Below the pieces are notes generated by a model, which was not told where the DNA came from, searched no databases, and was given only the letters and a program-made list of their open reading frames with translations. Position numbers and translations under genes: made by a program. A stretch of 64,000 nucleotides of DNA from an uncultured Granulosicoccaceae bacterium (GTDB lineage Bacteria > Pseudomonadota > Gammaproteobacteria > Granulosicoccales > Granulosicoccaceae). Shown here one piece after another: positions 29,162 through 38,382 of this stretch (within the stretch, counting starts at the first letter, position 1; every line of letters begins with the position of its first letter). The stretch covers positions 220,920 through 284,919 of the forward strand of contig CALGLE010000004.1 of assembly GCA_937930305.1 (NCBI GenBank), written 5' to 3'.

Positions 29162-30217
29162 TCATGCCGAAGTGATGTGGCTAGGTACTTCGGCGTGAGA
29201 ACCACGTGATACTAAGAACGGCCTAATCAGCTGTTGTTGTGACACTGTTTTGCCGCCAATAGAATTCAGTAGCACTTCGCCGATTTGGCTTGCCGTATCG
29301 CGAGTGCTTTGATCAAATGTGGTGAGCCCAGGGGGCACCACCGCAGCTTGTGGGATGTTGCCAAATCCGATAACCGATAGATCTTCGGGAATGGACAAAT
29401 TGAGTTCGGACGCCACCTGCAACACGTGCAGCGCGATTTCGTCCGTCAGCGCAAGACACGCAGTTGGGCGTTTCTTACTTGTTAATAGTTTTCGTATAAC
29501 CGATAAATAACCTTCGCTATCGAATCGATTGCAGTGTTTGGTGGTTAGCGAAACATCGGCGACGTTCGCATTGGCGATTGCCGTGGCCACGCCTTGTTCT
29601 CGCACTTGTCGAAACATCATGTGCTCGTTGATAGAAAGAAGTGCCAAGCGGCGATGACCCAGTGCCAGCAACAACTGCGTGGCATGTGAAAAAGCATGTT
29701 CGCCATCGGTGTCGATCCAGCTGTATTGGGATTGATCTTCTAAAGTGCGGCCGTGAGTGATGAACGGTATTTGTCTGGCACGAAGGAAATCAACGCGTTC
29801 GTCAGTTTCGGTGATGCGCGTTAAGACAATACCATCCACACGGCCAGATTCAACGGTGCGTTGCAGCACTTGCATCTCGGTTTGAGAGGGCGCAACGGTA
29901 TTGATCAGCAAATCATAGCCGCGCTCTGCCAGCGACTCACTTAATCCAGCAATAAAGTCACCCAAAAACGGGTCTCGGAATGGCTCATCCATGAGGGGTA
30001 GGGTTAGGCCAATAAACCCGCTGCGACCGGTTACCAGCATTTTGCCGGCGGAATTGGGCACGTAGTTTATGCGGGCGGCCGCCTCAATCACACGCTTTTG
30101 CGTGGCTGCAGCAACATCTGAGTACCCCGCCAGCGCACGAGACACTGTCGTGATGGATAAATCGAGCTCTTGGGCCAGAGCTTTCAAGGATCCTTTTCTG
30201 TGCTTATTGGGAATCAT
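29162..30217 (-). CDS. LacI family transcriptional regulator
   Basis: N-terminal HTH 'SLKALAQELDLSITTVSRALAGYSDVAAATQKRVIEAAARINYVPN' plus periplasmic-binding domain. Confidence 0.96.
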   Translation of the reverse strand: MIPNKHRKGSLKALAQELDLSITTVSRALAGYSDVAAATQKRVIEAAARINYVPNSAGKMLVTGRSGFIGLTLPLMDEPFRDPFLGDFIAGLSESLAERGYDLLINTVAPSQTEMQVLQRTVESGRVDGIVLTRITETDERVDFLRARQIPFITHGRTLEDQSQYSWIDTDGEHAFSHATQLLLALGHRRLALLSINEHMMFRQVREQGVATAIANANVADVSLTTKHCNRFDSEGYLSVIRKLLTSKKRPTACLALTDEIALHVLQVASELNLSIPEDLSVIGFGNIPQAAVVPPGLTTFDQSTRDTASQIGEVLLNSIGGKTVSQQQLIRPFLVSRGSHAEVPSHITSA

Positions 30218-30277
30218 GCGTTGGCATTCACTCGGAAATTCACGGTCAGCTGCGTTGAAAAACAGCTTAATTTACCT

Positions 30278-30295
30278 ATCCAAAACGTTTCGGAT
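30278..30295. promoter_or_regulatory. Putative LacI-family operator
   Basis: ATCCAAAACGTTTCGGAT, 18-bp palindrome with one mismatched pair, central ACGT, about 60 bp upstream of the lacI-type gene. Confidence 0.65.
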
Positions 30296-30382
30296 GGGTG
30301 GATATTAAACCATTTAATTTCGTGAGTACAAGTGTTTTATTGGTTCAATATTGGCTCTCAGTAAATTCGCTATGGTAGCGGC

Positions 30383-30940
30383 ATGAAAATTAAACATAAA
30401 TTGCGCTTTCTCAAATTCTTCCTGCTCAGTTGCCTAATAGGGCTGGTTGGATGTGCCACGGTGACGGTGCCCGCTGGCATCACGCCGGTGTCTGGCTTTG
30501 ACGCTGAGCGCTATCTGGGTACGTGGTATGAGATCGCTCGAATCGATAGCCGCTTTGAGCGTGGGCTGTATAACGTCACTGCAACTTACACAGAAAATTC
30601 AGACGGCAGCATCAAAGTCGAGAACCGAGGTTACAAAATCAGTGATGAGAAATGGAAAGTTGCTGCGGGTAAAGCGAAGTTTGTTGGTGATAGCGATGTA
30701 GGTCACTTGAAGGTCTCGTTTTTCGGACCCTTTTACGCCTCTTATGTGGTGTACGAATTGGACGAAGACTACGGGCACGCGTTTGTTACTGGTCAGGATA
30801 AAGATTTTTTGTGGTTACTTGCCAGAGAGCCCAAGGTATCGGATGAGGTCATGACTCAATTTAAAGAACAGGCCGCAGCCAATGGCTATGACTTGGACAA
30901 GGTGGTGTTTGATGTGCAACGAGATGAACTGCCCCGATGA
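30383..30940 (+). CDS. Lipocalin family lipoprotein (Blc-like)
   Basis: Lipobox 'LIGLVGCATV', 'GFDAERYLGTWYEIARIDSRFERGLYNVTATY'. Confidence 0.94.
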   Translation: MKIKHKLRFLKFFLLSCLIGLVGCATVTVPAGITPVSGFDAERYLGTWYEIARIDSRFERGLYNVTATYTENSDGSIKVENRGYKISDEKWKVAAGKAKFVGDSDVGHLKVSFFGPFYASYVVYELDEDYGHAFVTGQDKDFLWLLAREPKVSDEVMTQFKEQAAANGYDLDKVVFDVQRDELPR

Positions 30941-31614
30941 CTAAAAACGTTTTGATTACTGGCGTAAGCCGCGGCTTAGGCAGGGCATTGGCTGCAGGGA
31001 TTAACAGCACCGGCCACCGAGTGGCAGGCTGTGCTCGTCAAGTTGAGCAGCTGCAGGCAGGGGTATCAACGGCTTCAAGTGATTATCGTGTTGACTCGGT
31101 TGATTTAAGCGATGATCAGGCGGTGGGTTTGTGGATTGCAGACGTGGTCGCTAACTGGGGAGTACCCGATTTAGTGATAAACAACGCGGGCATCATTAAC
31201 GCCAATCAACCCTTGTGGGAAGTGCCCTATGCTGATTTTCAGCAAATTATGCGGGTGAATATTCAAGGGGTGTTTTCCGTTATACGCCATGTGGTGCCGC
31301 ACATGATTCAAGGCAACGGTGGCGTGATTGCAAACTTAAGCAGCGGGTGGGGGCGTTCTGTGTCGGCTGATGTTGCGCCCTATTGTTGCAGCAAGTGGGG
31401 CATTGAAGGATTAACCCTAGCCTTAGCTGAAGACTTTCCATCGAGTATGGCAGCGGTGCCGGTTAATCCTGGGGTGATTAACACAGAGATGTTGCAATCT
31501 TGTTTTGGTGAGGGAGCGAAAAACGCACCCACGCCCGATCAATGGGCTGTGCAGGCGGTGCCGTTTTTCTTAGGCTTATCGCAACGTGACAACGGTCGGT
31601 CTTTAAGCGTTTGA
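30937..31614 (+). CDS. SDR family NAD(P)-dependent oxidoreductase
   Basis: 'VLITGVSRGLGRALA', 'VINNAGIINANQ', 'YCCSKWGIEGL'; ATGA overlap with lipocalin gene. Confidence 0.92.
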   Translation: MTKNVLITGVSRGLGRALAAGINSTGHRVAGCARQVEQLQAGVSTASSDYRVDSVDLSDDQAVGLWIADVVANWGVPDLVINNAGIINANQPLWEVPYADFQQIMRVNIQGVFSVIRHVVPHMIQGNGGVIANLSSGWGRSVSADVAPYCCSKWGIEGLTLALAEDFPSSMAAVPVNPGVINTEMLQSCFGEGAKNAPTPDQWAVQAVPFFLGLSQRDNGRSLSV

Positions 31615-31639
31615 TCGCAATTTGTTCAATCGCCATTTG

Positions 31640-32353
31640 TTAATTAGAAACCAGCTGATTGATGTGCCAACTCATGGCAGAGTTGCTCGATAAAACGGGG
31701 GTTCCAAGATCGGTGGTGAAATCGTCCAGCCAACTCATGGTGCGTAGGTTGGTGCAGGATGCAAATACGGCGTCACAGGGCGCTTGTTGGTGCAGTGTTT
31801 GAATGGCTTGCTTTAACGAGGCTTCATCAATTCTGCACACGTTCGTATCTAGCGGTTCATTGAACGACCCGAACGACACGATCTCATACCCTTGTTCACT
31901 TAAATGATTGTATATCGCTTGCGATACGTGCGGCTCATAGGGGGTGAGGAGGGCAAGCTTTTTAACATTTAAGTGTTTTAAATTCGCTTTCAACGCCGTC
32001 AATGGGTTGGTGACCGCAACCCCTGGAAAACACTCATGCACCAAGCTTTCCACCCGCGCTTCTCCGATAACCGTTGTTCCCGATGTACAGCCATAGGCCA
32101 CAGCGGCTAAGGGGGCTTTGCGAGGCAGCAGTTGCAATGAGGCTGGTAGTGCGTTCTCCATAGCGCCTAAGGTGTCGGCATTGACTGTGGTGTCGTTAGG
32201 AATTCGGGTGTGCAATACGCGTGTATTGGGATGAAGCCAATACCGCAATTCGTCTTCTAATACTTCATCGGTTTGTAGCACCACAACACCCACGGTGGGC
32301 GCTGCAGGTAAGTTCAACGAATAGTCCAGCGTGGTGCAGGTGGTTGTGCTCAT
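31640..32353 (-). CDS. Asp/Glu racemase superfamily protein, EutA/maleate isomerase-like
   Basis: Paired Cys motifs 'AYGCTSGTTVIGE' and 'FASCTNLRT', 'LALLTPYEPHVSQAI'. Confidence 0.85.
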   Translation of the reverse strand: MSTTTCTTLDYSLNLPAAPTVGVVVLQTDEVLEDELRYWLHPNTRVLHTRIPNDTTVNADTLGAMENALPASLQLLPRKAPLAAVAYGCTSGTTVIGEARVESLVHECFPGVAVTNPLTALKANLKHLNVKKLALLTPYEPHVSQAIYNHLSEQGYEIVSFGSFNEPLDTNVCRIDEASLKQAIQTLHQQAPCDAVFASCTNLRTMSWLDDFTTDLGTPVLSSNSAMSWHINQLVSN

Positions 32354-33543
32354 GCGGGAATGCTCATGATGTCGCGCGGTGCGCGTGTCGTAAGAAGTTC
32401 GTAACCGGTGTCGGTTACCACAAGATTTTCTTCGTGCACCATGACTTGTCCGTCGCCATAGCAATAGCCAGGTTCAAGAGTGAGTACCATCCCAGGCTTT
32501 AACACAGTGTTGTCGTAAGCTGTGAACGAAGGTGTTTCGGTCAGCTGCATGCCCAGTCCATGTCCCAGTCTTCCCACATCCCCAGACGCAGAGTCGGACG
32601 TATAGGGTTGCATCACCGCTTGCATGGCATGGAACACGTCTTGACAGGTGACCCCCGGTTTCACCGTTTGTAACCCAGCTTCAGTGGCATCCCAAGTAAC
32701 GTGGTGAGCTTGTGCCACTCGCGTCGACGCTTTGCCCACACTGTAGTTTCGGTCGAAGTCACAGTAATACCCATCGCGTGTGCAACCGGTGTCGAGTATG
32801 AGCACGTCTCCTGCGGTTAACTTGCGCGTACTAGGGGGGCCAATAATATCGCGATACCCGTCTGCATCGGCACCACCGACTAAAAACGCAACATCATCCA
32901 CTCCAGCGATTAAAGCAAGTTGCTTGAATGTTTTAAACACCTGTATTTCATTCATACCCGGTGATAGCGCGTCGGGCAGCTGTGCGTAAACGTTAGATGC
33001 GCACTGCGCCACGAAGCGAATGATGTCGACTTCTTGAGTTGATTTTATTTGTTGCACGCTTTGAACAACATGTGTGGCATCCACGAAATCCATCTCGTCG
33101 CCAGTGGATTGCAATGCGTGCCAATCGGCTAATGGCATGCGCAGGGTTGTTTCCGCACCCATGGGAACGCCGATTTGAAAGCGCTTTTTGTGTTCAGATT
33201 CAGAACGCAATTGTTGCAACACGCTCTGCAGTGTTCGGCGCGCATCGTCAGCTGGGTGAGGGGAGGAATAGGTGACGATGTGTTTGATGGGCGTGGTGCG
33301 CATCAAGGGTTCCCCGATGGTGGCAATCACGGCAATTGGCTCACCTGACGCGGGTAGGATCACGGTCCAGGTGCGAGTGGGGCTTTGCCAAAACGGCGTT
33401 AAGTAACCGCTGACATAGCGCACATCGGGTTCGGTTGTGAGCATCAAGGCATCCATGCCAGCTGTTTGCATGGCGTGCTGCAGTGCCGCCCAGCGGGCAT
33501 GAATGTCAGCGGCTTTAAAGCCGCGTGTTGGCTCAGTCGTCAT
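32350..33543 (-). CDS. M24 family metallopeptidase (Xaa-Pro peptidase-like)
   Basis: 'LILDTGCTRDGYYCDFDRNYSVG', 'GHGLGMQLTETPSF', 'LTLEPGYCYGDGQVMVHEENLVVT'. Confidence 0.93.
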   Translation of the reverse strand: MTTEPTRGFKAADIHARWAALQHAMQTAGMDALMLTTEPDVRYVSGYLTPFWQSPTRTWTVILPASGEPIAVIATIGEPLMRTTPIKHIVTYSSPHPADDARRTLQSVLQQLRSESEHKKRFQIGVPMGAETTLRMPLADWHALQSTGDEMDFVDATHVVQSVQQIKSTQEVDIIRFVAQCASNVYAQLPDALSPGMNEIQVFKTFKQLALIAGVDDVAFLVGGADADGYRDIIGPPSTRKLTAGDVLILDTGCTRDGYYCDFDRNYSVGKASTRVAQAHHVTWDATEAGLQTVKPGVTCQDVFHAMQAVMQPYTSDSASGDVGRLGHGLGMQLTETPSFTAYDNTVLKPGMVLTLEPGYCYGDGQVMVHEENLVVTDTGYELLTTRAPRDIMSIPA

Positions 33544-33585
33544 GCGCGGCAGTGTATCTGCGTGAAACGCTGCCGACAAGAACAT

Positions 33586-34881
33586 TTATTCTGAACGAAC
33601 TCGCCACAACACATTGCCCACATCGTCGGCAACCAGCAAGCTGGAATCGGGGCCCACGGCGACACCGACGGGTCGCCCATAGGAGCGCTTTTCATCATCG
33701 GATAGAAAACCCCACAAAATGTCTCGGTGTGGCCCGCTGGGTTGCCCATTTTCAAACGGTACAAAAATGACTTTATAACCGCTTAATTGGCTGCGATTCC
33801 AAGAACCGTGTTGGCCAATCACCATGCCGTCGGTGTCAAAGCCTTTTAATGTTCCTGCAGGCAGCCAGCACAAACCCAAGGACGCGGTATGGCCACCTAA
33901 GGCGTAGTCTGGCTTAATTGCTTTAGCGACCATTTCGGGATCTTGCGGTACGCGATCATCAACGGTTTGCCCCCAATAACAAAAGGGCCAGCCATAGAAA
34001 CCGCCATCAACCACAGAGGTTAAGTAGTCCGGTGGCACTTCATCACCTAATCCATCGCGTTCGTTAACCACAGTCCAAAGCGTTTGTGTGTTGGGTTCGA
34101 ACGCTGTGCCGACAGGGTTTCGTAATCCGGTGGCAAACAATCGCTGCTCACCGGTGGCTAAATCAATTTCGTGAATGGCGGCGCGACCTTGTTCGGCTTC
34201 CATGCCGTTATCGGCGATATTGGTGTCTGAGCCGACACCGGCATACAACTTGGTTTTATCCGCGTTGAGTATCAGGCTACGCGTCCAATGCCCACCGGGT
34301 TTAAAGTCGCAGATGCGGCGGCCTTCGCCGCTTAACTGATTCGCCCCCGTTTGGTATTCGAAAGCAACAATGCCATCGGTGTTGCCGACATAGAAAACAT
34401 CATTCACTAACGCCATACCGAAAGGTTGGTTTTGGCGATCAATAAACACATGCCGTTCTTCACCGATACCTGTATTGTTTGGGTCACGAAATAGGGTAAT
34501 TCGGTTAGCGGACTTCCCCACTGCTGCGGCGCGGCGCATGGTGGAGAGCTGTGCGTACTCAAACGCTGATTTAACCGCCCAAGGCGTGGGGATGGCTTCC
34601 GCCACCAAGACATCTTGATTCGGTAAGACTTCAATCCAGCGTGGGTGAATGAGATCAGTGGCGTAGGCGTTCACCACTAAACCGGGTGCAGCCGTCGGCG
34701 TGTGCCCGTTTTTCCAACCGTAGGCTGTGGGCATTTTTAGTGTGGGGATGGATTGCGCGTTCGCTTCTGGGATATGCGGTGCTCCGCCAACGGCAGGCAT
34801 TTCATCGGTTTTGCCCCATCGTCGCAATAAAATCATAAATGCGCCAATGACGGCAACAATACGTGAAAAAAGATTCGACAT
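33586..34881 (-). CDS. PQQ-dependent sugar/sorbosone dehydrogenase-like beta-propeller protein
   Basis: 'VLPNQDVLVAEA', 'FATGLRNPVGTAFEPNTQTLWTVVNERDGLGDEVPPDYLTSV', 'GWPFCYWG'. Confidence 0.88.
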   Translation of the reverse strand: MSNLFSRIVAVIGAFMILLRRWGKTDEMPAVGGAPHIPEANAQSIPTLKMPTAYGWKNGHTPTAAPGLVVNAYATDLIHPRWIEVLPNQDVLVAEAIPTPWAVKSAFEYAQLSTMRRAAAVGKSANRITLFRDPNNTGIGEERHVFIDRQNQPFGMALVNDVFYVGNTDGIVAFEYQTGANQLSGEGRRICDFKPGGHWTRSLILNADKTKLYAGVGSDTNIADNGMEAEQGRAAIHEIDLATGEQRLFATGLRNPVGTAFEPNTQTLWTVVNERDGLGDEVPPDYLTSVVDGGFYGWPFCYWGQTVDDRVPQDPEMVAKAIKPDYALGGHTASLGLCWLPAGTLKGFDTDGMVIGQHGSWNRSQLSGYKVIFVPFENGQPSGPHRDILWGFLSDDEKRSYGRPVGVAVGPDSSLLVADDVGNVLWRVRSE

Positions 34882-34917
34882 GATTGGGGTTAGTTTCTTA
34901 GAGTTAAAAAAATCCGA

Positions 34918-36108
34918 CTACTTTAGAAACAGCTCATCAAAACGTTGCATGACATAGTCTAAGTCGGGGTTGTAAGTGGTTCGCGCTACCGGCACCTCAT
35001 CAGGCGATGGGGTGTGTTGTGCACCATACCAATGATCGCCTTGGTAATACAAACACGCACTGAACACAGGCCAATCATTACCGTTACATACCAGCACATC
35101 ACCGGCTTGTCCGTACAAGGGGTTGTCTTCGGCAATCAGCACACTTTGATGCGATTGATTTAACAGTCGTTGTTCAGGATAGAAACTGGATCGGTACTCC
35201 ACAGAGCCAGCCGCTGTCTGCTCTTCACTTAGCAAGGGTGATTCGGTATACAAAACTAGTCGCTTGTCTCCAGTGAACCCTGCGTTAAATCGTTTTTGCA
35301 TAGCGCTGATGTCCACGACGGAATCGTTTTCTGAGGCCACCATCAGCACGGGGATATTTAACGGTTTTCTTGGCCAGTGACGTCTTAAGGCTTGAGTCGT
35401 TTTGTAATACTGGGCGGCTCCGTTGATTGGGATGGAGTTGTATTTGGCCGGGTTGTCTTCAATGATCATTCCACCGAACACCCAAGGTTTAAACACCGAA
35501 TACGCTTTGGCCCAGCGCAGCATATGATGCATCTGGCTTTTGTAGGCGGGTGAAAAAAGCAGCAGCCCATCAACATCAGAATTCTCACTGGCCAGCAAGG
35601 TGGCAATCACGCCACCCATAGAAAACCCGCCGATAAAGAAGTCTTTATCCGATTCTTGATATAAGTTTTTATGTTGGCGAGCGGCTTTGAGCCAGTCCTT
35701 ATAAGAGATATTCAGTTGAGCTTCGGGTGTGTTGCCGTGTCCGGGCAGAAGAATCGCACGCACATCAAATCCGCGCAGGGCGAGCCGTTGTGCCATATCG
35801 CGCCATATGTAAGGTGAATCGTTTAATCCATGAATTAAAAGAAATTTGCCACGGTAGAGTGCATCGTTGTTGGCGGCAATTTCAAACGGTAAGTTCACAT
35901 CCACTGCGCTGCTGCCGCGCTGAGGCATTTGGGTGGCCAATAGGTAGTTTCTGACCTGGTTGATGTGTTCGTTAAAATCTTCGCTGGGTTTTGGGAATTC
36001 AGAAGGTGCGAGTGCTGGATTTTTTGAGTTCGCAACACCGAGCACGGCAAAACTTAAGGCCGCGACCAAAGCGCTTAGCAGTAAGATCACACGCAACCAC
36101 TTCATCAA
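34918..36108 (-). CDS. Alpha/beta hydrolase (lysophospholipase-like)
   Basis: 'KFLLIHGLNDSPYIWRDMAQRLALRGFDVRAILLPGHGNTP', nucleophile elbow 'GGFSMGG'. Confidence 0.9.
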   Translation of the reverse strand: MMKWLRVILLLSALVAALSFAVLGVANSKNPALAPSEFPKPSEDFNEHINQVRNYLLATQMPQRGSSAVDVNLPFEIAANNDALYRGKFLLIHGLNDSPYIWRDMAQRLALRGFDVRAILLPGHGNTPEAQLNISYKDWLKAARQHKNLYQESDKDFFIGGFSMGGVIATLLASENSDVDGLLLFSPAYKSQMHHMLRWAKAYSVFKPWVFGGMIIEDNPAKYNSIPINGAAQYYKTTQALRRHWPRKPLNIPVLMVASENDSVVDISAMQKRFNAGFTGDKRLVLYTESPLLSEEQTAAGSVEYRSSFYPEQRLLNQSHQSVLIAEDNPLYGQAGDVLVCNGNDWPVFSACLYYQGDHWYGAQHTPSPDEVPVARTTYNPDLDYVMQRFDELFLK

Positions 36109-36151
36109 TATTTCCTCTTTGCCCTGGACCTTGAAAGCGGCTTGTTGACGG

Positions 36152-37354
36152 CTAGGTTGTTTGTTTCAGCAGTTCGTTATAAATAGCGGGATCGGTTGCC
36201 CCTTCGCAACCAAAGAGTTGTACACGTGAATTGGCGTTCAGCCCGCATTGCAGTCTTAACTGGTCATTTTTCATAATGCCGGCCAAGGCAATAACACCGG
36301 GTACGCCGCATTCCCCGGCTTCGATGGCTTGTGCACTGACTTCCGAATTAGCGAAACACTGCATCGCCAAGGGAACTAAGTCATCCGAGATGGTGACCGC
36401 AGCGGTTACAGCCCGTTCCAATATAGGCCAAGCCAATTGGGAAATTTCACCACAGGATAAACCCGCCATTAAGGTTTCTTCTTGTATTTCAACCGCGGTG
36501 GCCGAACCGGCTAACAAACTTTGGTGAATGCAATCGGCTCGATCCGATTCCACAATAATAAATTTTGGTGCGTTCTTACCCAAGGCATTCCACCAGGCGG
36601 ACATAACCCCTGCGGCGAGACCGCCAACCCCAGCCTGAACAATGACATGCGTGGGCGGGGTGTCTTGTTGCTGCAACATTTCATCGACCATGACGGTATA
36701 GCCAGCCATCACCGCACGAGGGATATCGGTATAACCTGGCCACGAGGTGTCGGAAATAATTTGCCATTGATGCTGGCTGGAATTGGTTGCGCATTGACGC
36801 ACCGATTCATCGTAGTCCCCATCGATTCGGGTAACCGTTGCACCAAATTCAGCCATGGCCTGCTCGCGTCCCACGCTGACATCGCGATGGATATAAATTT
36901 GGCACGCGCATCCTGCCAGTTGGGCACCCCATGCCACGGATCGACCATGATTACCATCGGTGGCTGTTGCCACGGTTAATGACTGCATGTGTTCTCGGTA
37001 GTCACCGTTACGTACCGCTTCGATGGAAACGGGCTGGCCCAGTTGTTCAGTGAGTGTTTTTGCGGCCCAATCCAAAATGGCGAACGCACCTCCCAAGGCC
37101 TTAAAGCTGCCTAAACCGAAGCGCCCACTTTCATCTTTGTACACTACCGACTGTACCTGGCAGGCATTTGCGACAGGGTCCAATGAGTGTAAGGGTGTGG
37201 GTTGATAACCAGGCCAGGCCGTTACCGTATCGATCGCTTTGCGCATCAGTTCGGGGCTGAGTGGTGGATTCGTTAGCGATTGATATTCGCTGGCTTCAAC
37301 GGCTTGCGCCCAGGCCTGCGTGAGAGCCGATTGTTCTATGAGTAGGTTTAACAT
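36152..37354 (-). CDS. dpaL: Diaminopropionate ammonia-lyase (PLP fold-type II)
   Basis: 'YKDESGRFGLGSFKALGGAFA', 'ATATDGNHGRSVAWGAQLAG', 'TLMAGLSCGEISQLAWPIL'. Confidence 0.9.
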   Translation of the reverse strand: MLNLLIEQSALTQAWAQAVEASEYQSLTNPPLSPELMRKAIDTVTAWPGYQPTPLHSLDPVANACQVQSVVYKDESGRFGLGSFKALGGAFAILDWAAKTLTEQLGQPVSIEAVRNGDYREHMQSLTVATATDGNHGRSVAWGAQLAGCACQIYIHRDVSVGREQAMAEFGATVTRIDGDYDESVRQCATNSSQHQWQIISDTSWPGYTDIPRAVMAGYTVMVDEMLQQQDTPPTHVIVQAGVGGLAAGVMSAWWNALGKNAPKFIIVESDRADCIHQSLLAGSATAVEIQEETLMAGLSCGEISQLAWPILERAVTAAVTISDDLVPLAMQCFANSEVSAQAIEAGECGVPGVIALAGIMKNDQLRLQCGLNANSRVQLFGCEGATDPAIYNELLKQTT

Positions 37355-38301
37355 GAGGTCGCCGTCGCTAAGTTCCACTTAGCTTCAATTTGTAGTGCGG
37401 TTCGAATCGCGTTAAGGCCATCGTCGCCGGTGACTAATGGTGGTGTGCCCGATTGAATAGCATGAAGAAAAGCCGCAATTTCTGCTCGTATGGCATCACC
37501 ACCAGCGTGATTGAAGTCATCGCAATGAACAACGGGCATGCCATCTTCCGATTTTTTTGTTTCGTCCACATGACACACTCGTGCGGTGTTGTCTTGAAAA
37601 TCAATCGCTACATAGGATTGGTTTTGAAATATTCGCATGCGCCGCTCGGTTTTACCACTCACGCGGCTGGCGGTCACGTTTGCCACGCAGCCATTAGCAA
37701 ATTCTAATCTCACATTCGCTATGTCGGCACCGTCATTTGATACGACTTTAATCGCACTAGCTCGAAAGTCCTCCACTGGGGACTTCACTAAATGCGAAAT
37801 GATGTCGATGTCATGAATCATCAAATCTAAAACCACGTTGACGTCACTGCCGCGTTTATTAAACGGCGCTAAGCGGTGTGACTCAATAAACAAAGGTGCG
37901 ACGATTTCTTTTTCTACGGCCACCAGCGCGGGGTTGAATCTTTCTAAATGCCCGACCTGCAAGACTGCGTTGTTTGCTGCTGCCACGTCAATAAGCGTTT
38001 GCGCTTGTTGCACGGTTGACGTCATCGGCTTCTCCAATAGCACATGAATGCCAGCGGATAATAAATCTTTGGCCACGGCAAAATGTGTGAGAGTAGGGGA
38101 AGCCACGCTAACCGCATCGACTTTGCCAATCAATTCGTTGTGATCATTCACCGCTTTTGCACCGACTTCTGCAGCCACCTCTTCGGCTCGGGCCACGTCA
38201 ACATCCACAATAGCGATGAGTTCACTGTCCGGCAGATCGCGATATTTTTGCGCGTGAAAACGCCCGAGATAACCGGTACCGACTACGGCTGTTCTTAACA
38301 C
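37348..38301 (-). CDS. Gfo/Idh/MocA oxidoreductase (GnnA-like)
   Basis: '[29 protein letters not shown]', '[15 protein letters not shown]', '[12 protein letters not shown]', '[29 protein letters not shown]'. Confidence 0.9.
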   Translation of the reverse strand: MLRTAVVGTGYLGRFHAQKYRDLPDSELIAIVDVDVARAEEVAAEVGAKAVNDHNELIGKVDAVSVASPTLTHFAVAKDLLSAGIHVLLEKPMTSTVQQAQTLIDVAAANNAVLQVGHLERFNPALVAVEKEIVAPLFIESHRLAPFNKRGSDVNVVLDLMIHDIDIISHLVKSPVEDFRASAIKVVSNDGADIANVRLEFANGCVANVTASRVSGKTERRMRIFQNQSYVAIDFQDNTARVCHVDETKKSEDGMPVVHCDDFNHAGGDAIRAEIAAFLHAIQSGTPPLVTGDDGLNAIRTALQIEAKWNLATATSC

Positions 38302-38382
38302 GTCAGAGTTTCGTTTTGGTCATGGCTGGCATTGCAGTGTACTTGGGAATTCACGGTTGCCGAAGGGTTCAGTGCGCGTATC

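Noticed and set aside
32354-32464. N-terminal extension of the EutA-like ORF
   Set aside because: Overlaps the M24 gene and has basic low-similarity sequence; ATG at 32353 gives the ATGA overlap and the conserved start.
37389-37405. tRNA T-loop-like string 'GCGGTTCGAATCGCG'
   Set aside because: Lies inside the Gfo/Idh coding sequence and no surrounding cloverleaf or CCA end is present.
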